A DNA stretch of 64,000 nt from NCBI GenBank assembly GCA_014607495.2, contig CP053162.1, positions 5,092,469 to 5,156,468 on the forward strand. Direction: 5' to 3'. This DNA comes from Carposina sasakii. Its lineage: Eukaryota > Arthropoda > Insecta > Lepidoptera > Carposinidae. The position numbers and the translations under genes were made by a program. Positions within the stretch are counted from its first letter, which is position 1. The number at the start of each line of letters is the position of its first letter. The notes below the pieces were generated by a model that ran no database searches, was not told the origin of the DNA, and was given only the letters and a program-made list of their open reading frames with translations. Below are positions 12,219 through 24,115 of the stretch, one piece after another.

Positions 12219-13165
12219 AAAGGTATAATTATGTAAAAGCTTACCAACAGCTGACTAATAAGAATTTTAAAAGGTGCTATCCAATGGCGCGACAACCTTT
12301 TTTAACAAGTAACCTAAGTTTGTATTCAAATTTAAAAAATACAAAGGTGATGAACTGACATTATAATATATAGCATAGGAATCTTACTGCTATCCAAAGG
12401 CCTTTTCATGATGCAGTTCAACTCGAATCGAGATCATACCGCCACCTCCATCTCGTCTTACTCCTACCCCAGGCAGCCGCTCTGTAGCATCCAGCCAATT
12501 GCACTGTTCGTCTATCTTTCGGTGTCTAAACGACTAACATAACATGGCCGGTTCCAGTCCAGTTCCTGTCCAGTTCCTTTTTGGTAGGCGATTAGCATAC
12601 CTAATGGTGTTCCTGATGCAGTCTGAGCACTGTAGGTCAATCGATAGACAGCATAAGTACACATATCGACAAGTAGATGTTATAAGATCATAGGAAGGGA
12701 ACCGTTCCTAAATGAACTAAGTTCTTCCAGGCACTTAAGAGTCAACGCTCTATATTAATAGCTGACCAATAAGAATGTAATATTTTTCTGAGTACTGACT
12801 GTTCTCAGAAAAAATATCTATATATTGAATGTTCTACTGGCCTAAGTAGAAGTACTCATGCACATAATTATTATCTACTTCAATCCCACGTTTTGTGGTA
12901 TTGATTATGACTTGGCTTTCAGTTCAACCTCAAGGAAACCACCCAAAATTGCTACTATAAATGAACAGTTACGAATAAACCCGAGTAACTGCGATAAACC
13001 CGAGTAGCTTGAACAAGTACGCCTGATGATAACAGAAGAGTTCTACATTCTACTTGCCTCAATATAACACTGCTATAGGCTGTAGCGCCACGGAATGTAT
13101 TTTTCGAAACCTTTATTGGTCAGCTGCTGGTAAGCTTTCTCATAATAAGTTACACCCTTTTGAGT
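12219..13165. mobile_element. Candidate non-autonomous DNA element with inverted ends (about 950 bp)
   Basis: The left end (gcttaccaacagctgactaa, from about 12239) and the right end (reverse complement gcttaccagcagctgaccaa, to about 13133) are inverted repeats with few mismatches. Weaker matching continues outwards. A third, direct partial copy of the terminus (gctgaccaataagaatg) lies at about 12768. No ORF or clear target duplication. Confidence 0.45.
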
Positions 13166-14500
13166 AGCTTATTAAATAAGGAATTTAGTTTGATAAAGGT
13201 ACGCAGGACGCAGTATATTATTTTGAAAGTAGGGGCTTAATTGGCAAAAACATTTAACAAATTTTGATCGATTTTTGGGAGGTCAAAGTATAAAATGTGA
13301 TTCATTTCTTATATGCCATTCTACTCCTCTAAAAGGAGATTTTAAAAAATTATTAAATTGTCATATCTCCGACACCGTGAATTTTTGGATCAGGTGTTTC
13401 TTATATATAAAGGTAGCTAACGAGGTGTACATACTTTCACATATGAAAAGAAATGATCCTTATTTCTGGTTTTCGAAGATTTTTACGTACATATAGATGT
13501 AGTCAGAGCTGTGAGATCTTAAAGGAGATACCATAGCCACTACGTTTTATGCTAAGAAAAAACTCACTAGGTAGCATTTTAAAGTATGTAATAAAATATT
13601 TCTCTAACTTTTATCGTGTTCCTTAAATTTGTTATCATAGTTTCTAAATTATCTTTTTTTAAATTATATTATAAATTATAAATATATTATAAAAATTTCT
13701 TATGATAAACATTATTACCAACTAATAAACGATAAATCTAAAGTTTTCAAGTTCTTATAAAATAAATAAATAGATAATTCATATGATGTTCTCCTGTATT
13801 TATAATTCCGCTGGTTGTAATCAATTTCAATGGAGAGATTTACAATTTCGTTGGTTTGATAATAATATCGGTGGCGATTGAAATTTTGAAATGCAGATAT
13901 CTCAAGAAATAATACGTTTTTAAAAATGTGTACCATATGACTGAATATTATACATTTTTGGCTATTACTTCGAATACAAAAAAGTTATAGAAAGTGGATA
14001 TAAAATTTCGCCAGCGTAATTAGTAAAAAATTGTGGTTGTTGAAATTCACCCATCTCTATTTAAATTGTTAATAGCTCTTCCAAGCACATAATACTAGTA
14101 AAAGACGCATTCGTCCCGCATGGGATAATTGCGTTTAAAAATCCCGGCTTTTGTAGAAACATCATTTACACGTGTAAATTATTCAAAAAGTCAGGAAATT
14201 ATATTGAAATGTAAAATTTTATTAAACTTCCTAACATGTATAATAAGTTATAGGTAATGAGGGCGCATAATATGTTTGTTATAATCAAATAAATATGATG
14301 CTCAAAGTATTGTGACGCATTAGCCCCAGTTGACCTATGTTAAAAAATAAATACACAAGTAATACTAATAAACTTTACATTTGCAAAATTTATAATACAA
14401 CAACCTAGTCCCACGCACGGAGATGCCTACGTTACTGATTCGTGAGAAAGTAGGTACGTAATAATTTTTTTAAAACGAAAAACCGACTTCCTCCCAAAAT
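13166..14500. other. AT-rich, no gene seen
   Basis: Short frames at 13275-13496 (+) and 13715-13936 (-) have low-complexity composition and no recognisable motif. Confidence 0.5.
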
Positions 14501-14689
14501 TCGAACTTACTAAAGTAAATTTTTACTAAAGGGCAAATATATATTTCGTTAAGCCGTGTACGAAGTTAAGGAGGCATAATATTGTCAGATTTATATGCCA
14601 GCAAATGATTAAATAGGCCACATGACAAAAGAGAAAAAGGACTAGGCTTCGAAACTTTACGTCTGACAATATGATGATGATGATGATAA

Positions 14690-14873
14690 TGATGACCTCC
14701 GACCGATTTCGGTCACGGCGACCACTTCTACTCCTAGATATTACTAAGTTGGCGTTCATGCTGGATCGGAGGAACTTGAGGTGGAATCGATCCGGAGTGC
14801 GTATGTGGCGACGGTACATGCACCACGCCTCGGAGGAATATAAGAGATTTGGCAGCACAACAGCCATGTACAC
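14690..14873 (-). pseudogene. Fragment of a non-LTR reverse transcriptase, C-terminal region
   Basis: The minus-strand translation contains [22 protein letters not shown], followed by [10 protein letters not shown]. This is the conserved segment after the RT palm in RTE/R1-type LINEs (usual form LLYG-ETW-…RRH). It then runs into 'gaccgaaatcggtcggaggtc' and a (atc)n tail at 14668-14695, so it is the extreme 3' end of a dead copy. Confidence 0.7.
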
Positions 14874-14879
14874 TCTTAT

Positions 14880-15150
14880 TTAAGCAACATATAATTACAC
14901 TCCTTCTTCCTGCCCTGTTCCCAATAATTTGAGGTCGGTGCAATATGTAGGTACTCTTCTTTCATTTATCCCTAATATCCGTCATCTCGTTATTCTCATG
15001 TCTACCTCTTCCTCTATAACCATCTTACTTCGGACACGGCTTAACGCAACATACAATTTCACGACTTAATACAATTATCTTCATCTTCATAAGCCTATTG
15101 CAGTCCACTACTGGACGTAAGCCTCCCCCTGCCATAGGGGGATTTTGTTA
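14880..15150. repeat. LINE/SINE tail fragments
   Basis: Bases about 14905-15060 carry 'cctgccctgttcccaataat' and 'gaggtcggtgcaatatgt', resembling about 61380-61430. Bases 15090-15145 are a minus-strand scrap of the 'ggcctacgtccagcagtggactgcaatagg' tail family. Confidence 0.5.
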
Positions 15151-15361
15151 CTAAAAAGTTCCACTATCTGTTTTTCGGCAGCTCCATCATCAGACCCTCG
15201 TTTCCTTTATATTACGTGTAGCTGACCAAAATTCTCTATAAACATCTAAAAATGGACTACTTGTGCCCTTTATATTTGAGGATATCCCTAGATTCCTTAG
15301 AGATTCCATCATCAGATATTATGTTTTATATGTAGGTGATCAAAACGCTCAGTAAAAGTAT

Positions 15362-16003
15362 AAAAAAAAGTATAAAATAAAATTAAGGTAAAAAAACCTT
15401 TTTAAAAACAAGCTTTTATTTAAATGCGCTAAAAAGAAAAAATAAACTTTTACACTAAAACTTTTACTGTTAATTTATAACGTCATTTCAAATTTAACAC
15501 ATTTGACACAATTTATATGTTATAAAAGCTTGTCGCGACATCTAAGTACTCGTATTTACGTTCTTACTTTTAAATGTTTATTAGGCAGCATCTTTGTGTT
15601 GATGTTTCAGATTTTCCCATATTGTTCCCACGCATATCGAAGAAATATCCGTCGACCCTTCCAGAGCTTCGTGTAGAAGAGTAAGAGAGTAATATACAAC
15701 AGGGTTCGCCCCGGTGCCCCGAGGTGGTATGTTCACGACAACATGTCATCATGCCACTCAGTCCTCGGCACGGCCTCACCTTGACTTATTAAAAATTTAA
15801 AACTAAGAAAGTAAATACGAGTACTTAAATGTCGCGACAAGCTTTTATAACATATAAATTGTGTCAAATGTGTTAAATTTGAAATGACGTTATAAATTAA
15901 CAGTAAAAGTTTTAGTGTAAAAGTTTTTTTTTCTTTTTAGCGCATTTAAATAAAAGCTTGTTTTTAAAAGGTTTTTTTACCTAAATTTTATTTTATACTT
16001 TTT
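15362..16003. mobile_element. Foldback element with about 215-bp inverted arms
   Basis: The left arm (about 15362-15577) and right arm (about 15788-16003) are near-identical inverted copies. Shared landmarks read outside-in: aagtataaaataaaatt, aacaagcttttatttaaatg, ataacgtcatttcaaattta, 'aagcttgtcgcgacat' and 'tactcgtatttac'. The roughly 205-bp centre is GC-richer and non-repetitive in the window. No target duplication could be fixed because the outer flanks are A/T runs. Confidence 0.8.
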
Positions 16004-16059
16004 AGTTTTCACCTGGTAAGTTCCTAAGTCTGTTCATCTCATTCAACGCATCATTATTG

Positions 16060-16460
16060 CAAGGTCGTTTGCCAGTTAATTTTGAACAGTCCAGCTCTTC
16101 AATGAGGAGCCCTTCTAATGACTTCACCCTACTCAATTGCTTAAAAATATCTGTTTCAAAATAGATTTTCAAGTTTTAGAAGTCCGCCATATTGGATTAA
16201 GAGTGACGTCACATTTTTTTCGAGTTACTCTCAGCTAGCCCTTTAATTTGATACCCATATTGTAGGAATGCATTAAAAATAATTGGTCCGCCATTGTGGG
16301 TATGCCGCCATGTTGGATTTAGAATGACGTCACACTGTTAATCATGCATTGTCATCCGAACTGAACGTGCTCACCAAATTTCAGCCCAATCGGTTGAGGG
16401 CAAGTGCCTTAAAATTGAGTTGTAAGATTTCACCCGAACAAACATACATTGCAAGTTAAA
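16060..16460 (+). repeat. LINE 3'-tail-like repeat
   Basis: Contains two related phrases (gccatattggattaagagtg / gccatgttggatttagaatg, each followed by 'acgtcaca'), then 'aatttcagcccaatcggttg…aacaaacatacattgcaagttaaataaaagcttg'. This is the usual form of an insect LINE tail. No ORF. Confidence 0.5.
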
Positions 16461-16469
16461 TAAAAGCTT

Positions 16470-16716
16470 GTAATAAAAACAGACTACATGTGCCTACAAT
16501 ATTTGAGGATTGCCCTCGATTTCTCCAAGATCCCATCATCAGATCCTGATGTGGTGAATATAGAACCAACCTGGAAGTATACCATGACCAACTATAAAAA
16601 AAAATTGAAATCGGTTCATAAACGACGGAGTTCTGAGGTAACACACATAAAAAATAAAAATAAAATAAAAAAACATACAGACGAATTGATAACCTCTCTT
16701 TTTGAAGTCGGTTAAT
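16470..16716 (+). repeat. LINE tail ending 'tttttgaagtcggttaataaa'
   Basis: Runs from 'acatgtgcctacaatatttgagg' through 'gaaatcggttcataaacgac' to 'cgaattgataacctctcttt' and 'gaagtcggtta', a tail common in insect genomes. Frames here (16488-16715) are repeat-derived. Confidence 0.6.
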
Positions 16717-16832
16717 AAAATATACTTACATTTATAGGTATATTCAACCTAATTTTAATAAAATCATTAAATCTAAATAAAATATCTGAAAGATGATAAA
16801 ATAACCAATCAAAATTATCACGGTACGCCTAA

Positions 16833-17259
16833 AGGTGAGTATAGACTAGAGCATTTACTTAAAAACTAAAAACAATAAAAAAAATTAAAAACGAGCCGCT
16901 CTATGTTGTGTTATATAGTGTATCACCCTTCACGAACCAGACGTCGAGTCCGCTCGCCGTTTTGTTACAACAATAATAAAATTGTAGAAACCAACGAGCT
17001 TATTGGTGTAATATTTTGTCGAGCCTTTGCACGCAACTTGTAGGTCCCACATTTCAAGGAAGAATGAACGCAGTTACAACGAAATGTTACGGGTAATTGT
17101 GCACACTCGTTGTGAGCGAGCATTACGCCGAGCATTCGCAGGAATGTTACATTACATGGAAATGCTTTGGAAATTGAGCTTTTACCTGTATTGTACCATT
17201 TATAAGAACGTTACATTATACAGAAATGCTCGAGAAAATGCTCTAGTCTACACTCACCT
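16833..17259. mobile_element. PIF/Harbinger-like MITE (427 bp, TAA duplication)
   Basis: Termini AGGTGAGTATAGACTAGAGC… and its inverted partner match over 24 bp with one mismatch. The flanks are TAA at 16830-16832 and 17260-17262. A 3-bp TAA/TTA duplication is the signature of the PIF/Harbinger superfamily. The interior has GC-richer blocks but no transposase, so it is non-autonomous. Confidence 0.78.
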
Positions 17260-17299
17260 TAATGCTTCAAGAATACTCGTAAATAACACTATAAGTCTA

Positions 17300-19700
17300 T
17301 AATATAGATATTATCAATAATAAAATGTTGTCTGTGCGTTGACAGAATGATGTATTACTACAGAGAAAATTATAAAGGAATAAATACATTTATTTGAAAA
17401 TAAAATGTTAATGTCAGTGGAAAAATATTTTAAGTACATGATGTATTACAAAGAGGAAGTTATAAAGGAAAGTTGTATACCATTAAAGAATGTTGTCTAT
17501 AAGAAATAATGTAATACTTATTTCAAGAGCTTTTCTTTTTGACCTATCTAAAGAATTCCTTAGTACAATTAAATGTTACAGATTAGATTTTTAGGATTGC
17601 ATTGATCCTGACCGACGAGCATAATAACCTGAACATCAGCATAGACAAGTGACATGATATTAAAACTCTTTCGCTTACAAGCTTTCTAGCTTGCCTAGAT
17701 CATCTTTTTACACACTAATTGGTTTCTTAGTGCTTATCCCTACTCCACATATATTACACATATTACATACTCGTAACATTGTATAAATGACAAAAAAAAT
17801 AGGTCATAGTTTGCTCTCAATTAAGCTCTCATTGATGCAGATAATATCAAAATCTAAAGGACAACATTATTGTGTCAACATAGTGATTATAACAACAACA
17901 TTGCCTTTACGGGGAGTGCTCCCGATGACTGAAGTTTTTTTTTATTAAAGACGTATGGATGCTAATTTAATAAGTCTTCTATAGCTTCAAACGGAATATT
18001 TCAATTGAATTGCAACAATTTGATATTCACGACACGGCCGGAAACGTTGCGTAGGAAGGTATCCTCAGTATTTTTACCTTAAATGTAGCCATTTGCATGT
18101 CAATGGACGCAACAACTAGCGTTAAATTTTGCCTTGGAATCACGATTTTTGATGTAGCAGTGATCGACCCGATGTTAAGCAATTTATTTCCTTTGGTACT
18201 TATTAATATTATATATTTCAAGGAAATCAAGGATTCATACATAAATAGAGAAAGAATAAGATATTTTCTGTCTAATAAGACGATTCTTGGTTCTGGGTTT
18301 CACTACAATATTCTGTGAGGTTACGTTGAAGTTATTTCGGAATAAAACCTGTACATCAGCTCATAAATGGTTTACGGTCGTATATAAAAGACTTAGAAAC
18401 CTAATGAACTTTACCTGTAGCGGTAAGGTTACGATTAGCCGGACATGGCCGGCTGTACCTATCTTTTTTAAATTATTTCTTAGCACTTTCTTTTGTAGTA
18501 TGAGGTGGGTGAAAGAGATTAGGTTAATTAGTAGGTATTACGAGTAGAACACCAACTCGAAAATTAGCTTAGTGTCTTTTTTCCTCCCCAAGTCACTCTT
18601 TACCCTCGAGGTAACTACATTAATTGTCTACCTATAGTTATTATATAGCTCTGTGAATCAGACGTTCAAATGTTAGATCCACTTCATTCTACAGATGCAG
18701 GTATTCAAATTCAAATATCGCTTTAAAACCACTGAATAACAACAAAATAACTGATTAAGATAGATTAGACAAATCGCGGGTGACTGTCAACCTCCAGGGT
18801 TTCGGTAGAACGATATCATTGCAAGTTTCCCGAGCGTGGGCAGCGGGCAGGCTAAATCTAATAGTTTTCTCATTAATCAGTTCTTACAAGGAGAAACGCA
18901 CATTGACAATATTTACATTACATCATCATGATGGGGCCATCTCTACTCGGGTACTAAGTGCAATAAATATTTACATTACGTTTTTTATCATTAATAATTA
19001 TTAATTTTAAATTTATTTTCATTTACATTAGTCTCGCCCAATGGACAGGTTACCTAGGTAAAAAGGTACCTTCAATTTCCACCAGTTGACGTATAAAATA
19101 TTTATTTGTGTTAAATGTAATTTATTTACAAATTAGTTTTACAGCAATTACCCTTTGTAATTTCAACAAGTTCAGAAAACACTCAATAGATACCTAATAA
19201 TGAATTAGTTAGCCATAGTCTAGAACAAAGACTAGAAAACGTAAACCTCGTCTATTAAGTTAGCTTTCTGATGGGATAAGTTTACTGTATTTTCTCACTT
19301 ATTTATTTCGCTACTTGAGCACTAAAACGTAACTGAAAACGAAACAGCGGTCATTGCAAATTTATTGACAAAGCGCACCATGATAATAATATCTGTTATT
19401 GCAAATTTAGGTATTTCCAAACTGCAACATGATAATCTGGTTATTGTCTAGTGTGTACCCGTCCTAATGACAATCAAGTGTCGACTCTAAGCCCACAAAT
19501 CCCCGCTGTTGGTGCACGGACTTAAGTGTTGGACTCGAGGACAAAGAAATCTGAATCCTGTAAAATAGTCAGGGGCAGAAGAACACATAAGAAGGTAAAA
19601 CTTAATGGGATTATCAGCTGTTGTCAGTTTCTCTAATGGTCATAAGTTGCTATATTGACGGCACATGCGGTTATTATCTCATTATCAACCAGCCCATATT
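17300..19700. other. 2.4-kb stretch, no gene seen
   Basis: AT-rich. Frames at 18027-18318 and 18780-19004 on either strand have no recognisable domain and no splice-bounded coding character. No repeat family was delimited. Confidence 0.5.
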
Positions 19701-19710
19701 CCCGTTTAAT

Positions 19711-20077
19711 GGGTTTTTCGTCGGTTGACACCACGAGCTGATGACACCGCGGTGTCAACTGCACAAGGACCATTTTTGAATTGGGGAATGGACACCGTGG
19801 TGTCAATCTACCAATAAATATTTTGGACTTCGTCGTTTGACACCATGGTCCTAAAGTAAAGATTTTTTATGATTAAGACCACAAGCAAGAATAAAAAATA
19901 ATAATGTTTTTTTCTGTGCTGGTGTCAAACGACGAACGCCAAAAAACTTATTGGCCGATTGACACCACTATAGACTATTATATGACACCACGCTGTTGAT
20001 CGCGCAATTCAAAAAAGTTCCTTGTGCAGTTGACACCGCGGTGTCAACGGCTCGTGGTGTCAACCGACGAAATACCC
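19711..20077. mobile_element. 367-bp MITE packed with TTGACACC/GGTGTCAA motifs
   Basis: Terminal inverted repeats start GGGTWTTTCGTCGGTTGACA and stay recognisable for about 70 bp. The flanks carry the direct repeat GTTTAAT (19704-19710 and 20078-20084), fixing the ends. At least nine copies of TGACACC or GGTGTCA occur, several paired as the palindrome TTGACACCGCGGTGTCAA. Non-coding. The 7-bp duplication fits no single superfamily decisively. Confidence 0.9.
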
Positions 20078-20227
20078 GTTTAATGATTTGTTTCATGCGA
20101 TATGTTTCCAATAATGATTTCCTGAATATAAAAGTTTTACCCAAAAGGAAACTCACTCAGATTAGATTTTAGGAAGGTTGATTATGACTAGGGCACATTC
20201 TCTAAGAAATGATTCCCCTAAATTTAA

Positions 20228-20310
20228 CCCCACTAAGGCAGTAGCCTTGTGGCGTGCCCTGGGAGGCCTACGTCCAGCAGTGGACTGCAATAGACTGATG
20301 TGTATGTGTT
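20228..20310 (+). repeat. RTE/SINE tail fragment
   Basis: Reads ttgtggcgtgccctgggagg, then 'cctacgtccagcagtggactgcaatagactgatg', the last 80 bases of the SINE family complete at 42640-42894. Confidence 0.7.
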
Positions 20311-20763
20311 AATATAACTATTAGTATCAGGACTAGCAGCAGACATAAATGCTTAGATCTTCGACTTGTCACTAATTTGATCAAGGGCCCGTAATCTGGT
20401 GTAACAATTAACATGCCTTACTGGAGCCTGAAGTGACGTCAGCTTAACTGGCTTAAGGCATTCACAGAGATCAGGCATGCATGACCCATGTAAGTACATA
20501 CATAAGTAATATCTACTTCTAGATAAAATATTGTGTGTAATGCATAAACACGCTTATATTAAAATGACCCTCGTCTAATTTACACGCAGATTTACTCAGG
20601 CATATGAAGTTTGGTCTTCTAATAGAAATTTTTACCCGACATAACTTGGAATACCCGTACAAATGGTATTGTGTTGAGGTATACTATTTTTAAGGCGACA
20701 TAGGCCCTTTATTAAATTATTGGCACACTTTATTAAAGTTTTTTTACCAATTCAGGTAATAAA

Positions 20764-20806
20764 TAGTTCATTATACAATGTGCTCTCATGTGAAAGTAGA
20801 TCATAT
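20764..20806. repeat. Left arm of the hairpin element hosting the transposon
   Basis: tagttcattatacaatgtgc…agtagatcatat is an inverted match of the segment at 25561-25603, with about five differences in 43. The 4.64-kb transposon splits this older hairpin at ATAT. Confidence 0.8.
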
Positions 20807-20840
20807 GGGTCATTTTCAAAATAATTGCTCATTTCAGAAA
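20807..20840 (+). repeat. Left terminal inverted repeat
   Basis: 34 bases, an exact inverted copy of 25413-25446. It begins GGGTCATTTTC and ends ATTTCAGAAA. Just inside (20842-20880) are three CATAAAAG-type repeats in both orientations. Confidence 0.93.
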
Positions 20841-21725
20841 TGTTACTTTTATGTCACAATAACATAAAAGTAACATAAAAGAAAACAAGGGCTGCATTCA
20901 CAGTGGTAAATAAAACAGTTTTTTAGTATTTAATATTGTAATAATTAATCAAACACGTACACGTACATTATTATGTACAGTTCGTGAGGTTTAAGCCGAG
21001 CTTTGCATTTGTGTGAGTGTGCACATAGACACAGGTTAGGTTTATATCGGCGTAACTCCGTCGCGCTCCTACATTTCTTTAAGTCACTCACATGAATAGC
21101 TAGCTTAGCGTAGACCCCGCGGCTGTACTGGACATAGTGAACATAAACATGAAACATACAAAATAATGACAATAATAAAACCGTCAGGGTTATGTTTAAT
21201 TTGAAGATGGTTACTCAGTTAATCATAAATCGAAAATAAAAATATAATATTAAAATGCGAACTTTGAACATTCTCTCTATCGTCATGATAATACTGCACG
21301 ATTAACTTCCTAATATTTATATATAATGTCTGCCTATTCATACATGAAATATTTTAACAGTAGCTTCTTAAGTCGTATCTAAAGATACAAAACAACAAAA
21401 AAAAAATATTTTAAGTGTTTTTCTTTTTACGAAATTATTATAATTCAATTTTTTTTATATATTTTGCATAAAACCTTTAATGAAAACCCCTTAAATGAAA
21501 GTAAATAAATAAACGTTCTGAATGTTAAAGGTCAAAAAATAAGAAACCAGTATTTATTTTGTAGCTCAAGTAATTTTAAATTATTTAATGTAAATATATT
21601 TAATAAAATTAGAAAAAAAACTTTTGAAATGGCTTCGTTATAACCGTCTAACAGTTAAAAACCGTTAGATGATACCCTTAAAATATTTCGTGTATGAATA
21701 GGTAGACCTTATATAACTATACATA

Positions 21726-24110
21726 TTATTCACTATCGCTACTAAAAAGATCCCAGAAATTTCTCTTCAAATCAACCGTAGAAACATTATAATATTTTGA
21801 TGGCTTTTTAACCATCTTTGCTAGATCCTTAGGTTTAAAATTTACTTTAATATCAGATAAAATAGTAACATTTGAAGTAGATGCATTACTGACATGATAA
21901 TGATTAGTTTCTCCTATAGGTTCGACATCATCAGAATTAGGTAAAACTTTATTGGTTACTAACATCTCTAGGTCTTCTTGCTCAGATTCACTTTCAGATG
22001 TAGATTCTATAACAAGTCGTTTTGCTCTTGAACGTTTAACATGATCAGTAATTAATTTGTGACTTTTTATGGCATAACATTGGCAAATATTGGGCTTTAA
22101 ACAAAAGCAGCTTAAAATTCGATATTGAATTATATTATCTTCGTTTGGTATTACTTGGTGTATTTTTTGCGTATTTGGAACGGCCACAAATTTACAACCC
22201 TCAATTTGATTTTCTATTCTCAATATGTCCTCCTGATCAATAAGAAATAATTTTACAGTGGTAGCAGTATTGTGTTCAAGTAATTGAATCGCAGTTTCAG
22301 CATCAGGTATATCATGTCCGTATGATATTTGTTTATCTAACAATCTTTTTACTACTCCCCCAACCCCATCCGCTGCACCCTTCCCATGGGCCGCTTCAAA
22401 AAAATTCCAGGTTGCAAAAATAAAACCATAAGATTCTATCATTTTGGTAAGAAGGGCAAAGTTCTTCTTTTGCCTGTATTGACTTGACGGACCATCTGAG
22501 AAGAAATGTATAGTGTCTTTCAAAGGAAATCTATGTTTAATGTCACGCATCAGGGGCTCCAAGTGAGCCCAGATCGATTCCGGTGTGTGTTTGTTGCAGT
22601 TGGAAAATGTACAAAATGATTCGGGATCAGTTTCATCATTATATATAATGCTTGTGTGCAAGGTGATTTGTGAATGTGATGCTCCAAAATGTACTGCTTG
22701 TATTTCATTATGAAATTTGCAATTATAATTTTCTGAGAAGTCACAATGTAGCATAATTTCATTTCTTTGTAAATTCTCCTTCAATGATTTATAAATTTTG
22801 TATTGATGTGAAATGTTGTAAATATGAATTTTAAAGCCTCTTAATTCCGTGTCAAAATTTGATAATAGAGATTCTAACATACCTGATATTATTTGTTTAA
22901 TTGTTTTTTTGGTTGATTTTTTTTCATTGTTCTTTTCATATTCTATGGTTTTGACCGTCCACTCTAGCCATGACACTTTTTCATTCAATTTTATATTCAG
23001 TAAGTCATATCTGATTGATTTGTTTTTGCAAATATCACATGTTGAATACATGCACTTTTGGGAGTATAAATCACACACTGTAGACTTTATAACGGTGACC
23101 AAAGTATCACCGTCCTTAAAAATTTTAGTGTTTTTAGGGATGTAAACTTGAAATCTATATTACTGTGTCTTTTGCAAAGACAAGTATTTCGATTTGATAA
23201 ATTTGGGATCAATACGTAAAATGGCTTGAAACGTCTGAATGTGGCGTATGAAATTGGAATTCCAGTCTCCTTTACAAATTTTAACCGTAAATTTACCATC
23301 GAATCTAGCAAATATCGTCTTTGCATTTTAACTTTATTTTTTGTTTTAGTTTCTTTCTTAGCTGCAGTAGCTCGACTGACATCATCTTGGTTAAAAAAAG
23401 TATAAATTTTATTTGCTAGGTTATTTCGTTTAATATTAACTTTTTTTGCATTACGTCTGATTGGGTATTTAATCCCAATAGCAGACTGTAATTTACTTTT
23501 CATTTTATACCCTTTTACGATGTCGTTACTTACAATTTCTTTTAATACATTTCTCTTTTCATTACTTCCTGCTGCATTATATTGTATTTTTAAGGATTCT
23601 ATTAACACATTCTTTTCAAATAACTCCTTTTTAATAATTTCTTTTTCTTCTTCAGTAGTGTTTAAATTAGCAACAAATGAGTTGGTTTTTGATATTGGGC
23701 TTGACACAGTATAAAATGACTCTCTGCTAAACATATTTTCTTTTTCTTCGTCTTCTTTTGTGTTTTGCAAAATTTAAAGCTTTATTCTCTTTGATTAATA
23801 ATTCAATTTTTTTCTTCATATTTTTATTTTCTTTGGTTAATGTTCTATATCTTTTCTGATATATTCTTTGGTATTCTTTTCGAGTTTTACCCTTTTCTAT
23901 AACTTCTTGTTTATAGTCTGATTTTTGTTTTAAAGTCCTCCAATATTTTCGCCTGCTTTCTTTCTCTCGATCCGATAGCTCCCCAATTTTTTTATAGAAT
24001 TTTTTAGCTCTTTCTAAATTTTTTTCCTGTAGTGCTTTCCATTTTTGAGGATTATTCAATTTTAGTCGGTCTCGGTACCGTTTTTGCCTCTCTGCCGCAG
24101 ACAAAGGCAT
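21726..24110 (-). pseudogene. Transposase-like gene with two frame shifts (about 795 codons)
   Basis: The start is the ATG at 24110, just inside a splice acceptor (CAG at 24118-24116). Segment 1 (24110 to about 23750) is highly basic and helical (A-E-R-Q-K-R-Y-R-D-R-L). It shifts frame near 23750 into segment 2 (to about 23150), a basic region ending in a C-L-C-K-R-H zinc-type motif. A second shift near 23140-23160 leads to segment 3 (to TAA before 21726). Numbered from 23102, segment 3 has a C-rich cluster (C10-C25), then C-D-F-S-E-N-Y with D121, F-S-D-G-P-S-S-Q-Y with D203, W-N-F-F-E-A-A-H-G-K-G with E236, and D-G-V-G-G. D203 and E236 are 32 residues apart, as expected for an RNase-H-fold DDE transposase; this triad is my inference. 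A late C-F-C…C-Q-C cluster may bind zinc, and the tail is acidic. AATAAA lies downstream at about 21553. Confidence 0.8.
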
Positions 24111-24115
24111 ATTTT

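Noticed and set aside
14526..14943. Longer 115-aa frame including an isoleucine run
   Set aside because: Only the first ~60 residues match RT; the isoleucines are the (atc)n LINE tail.
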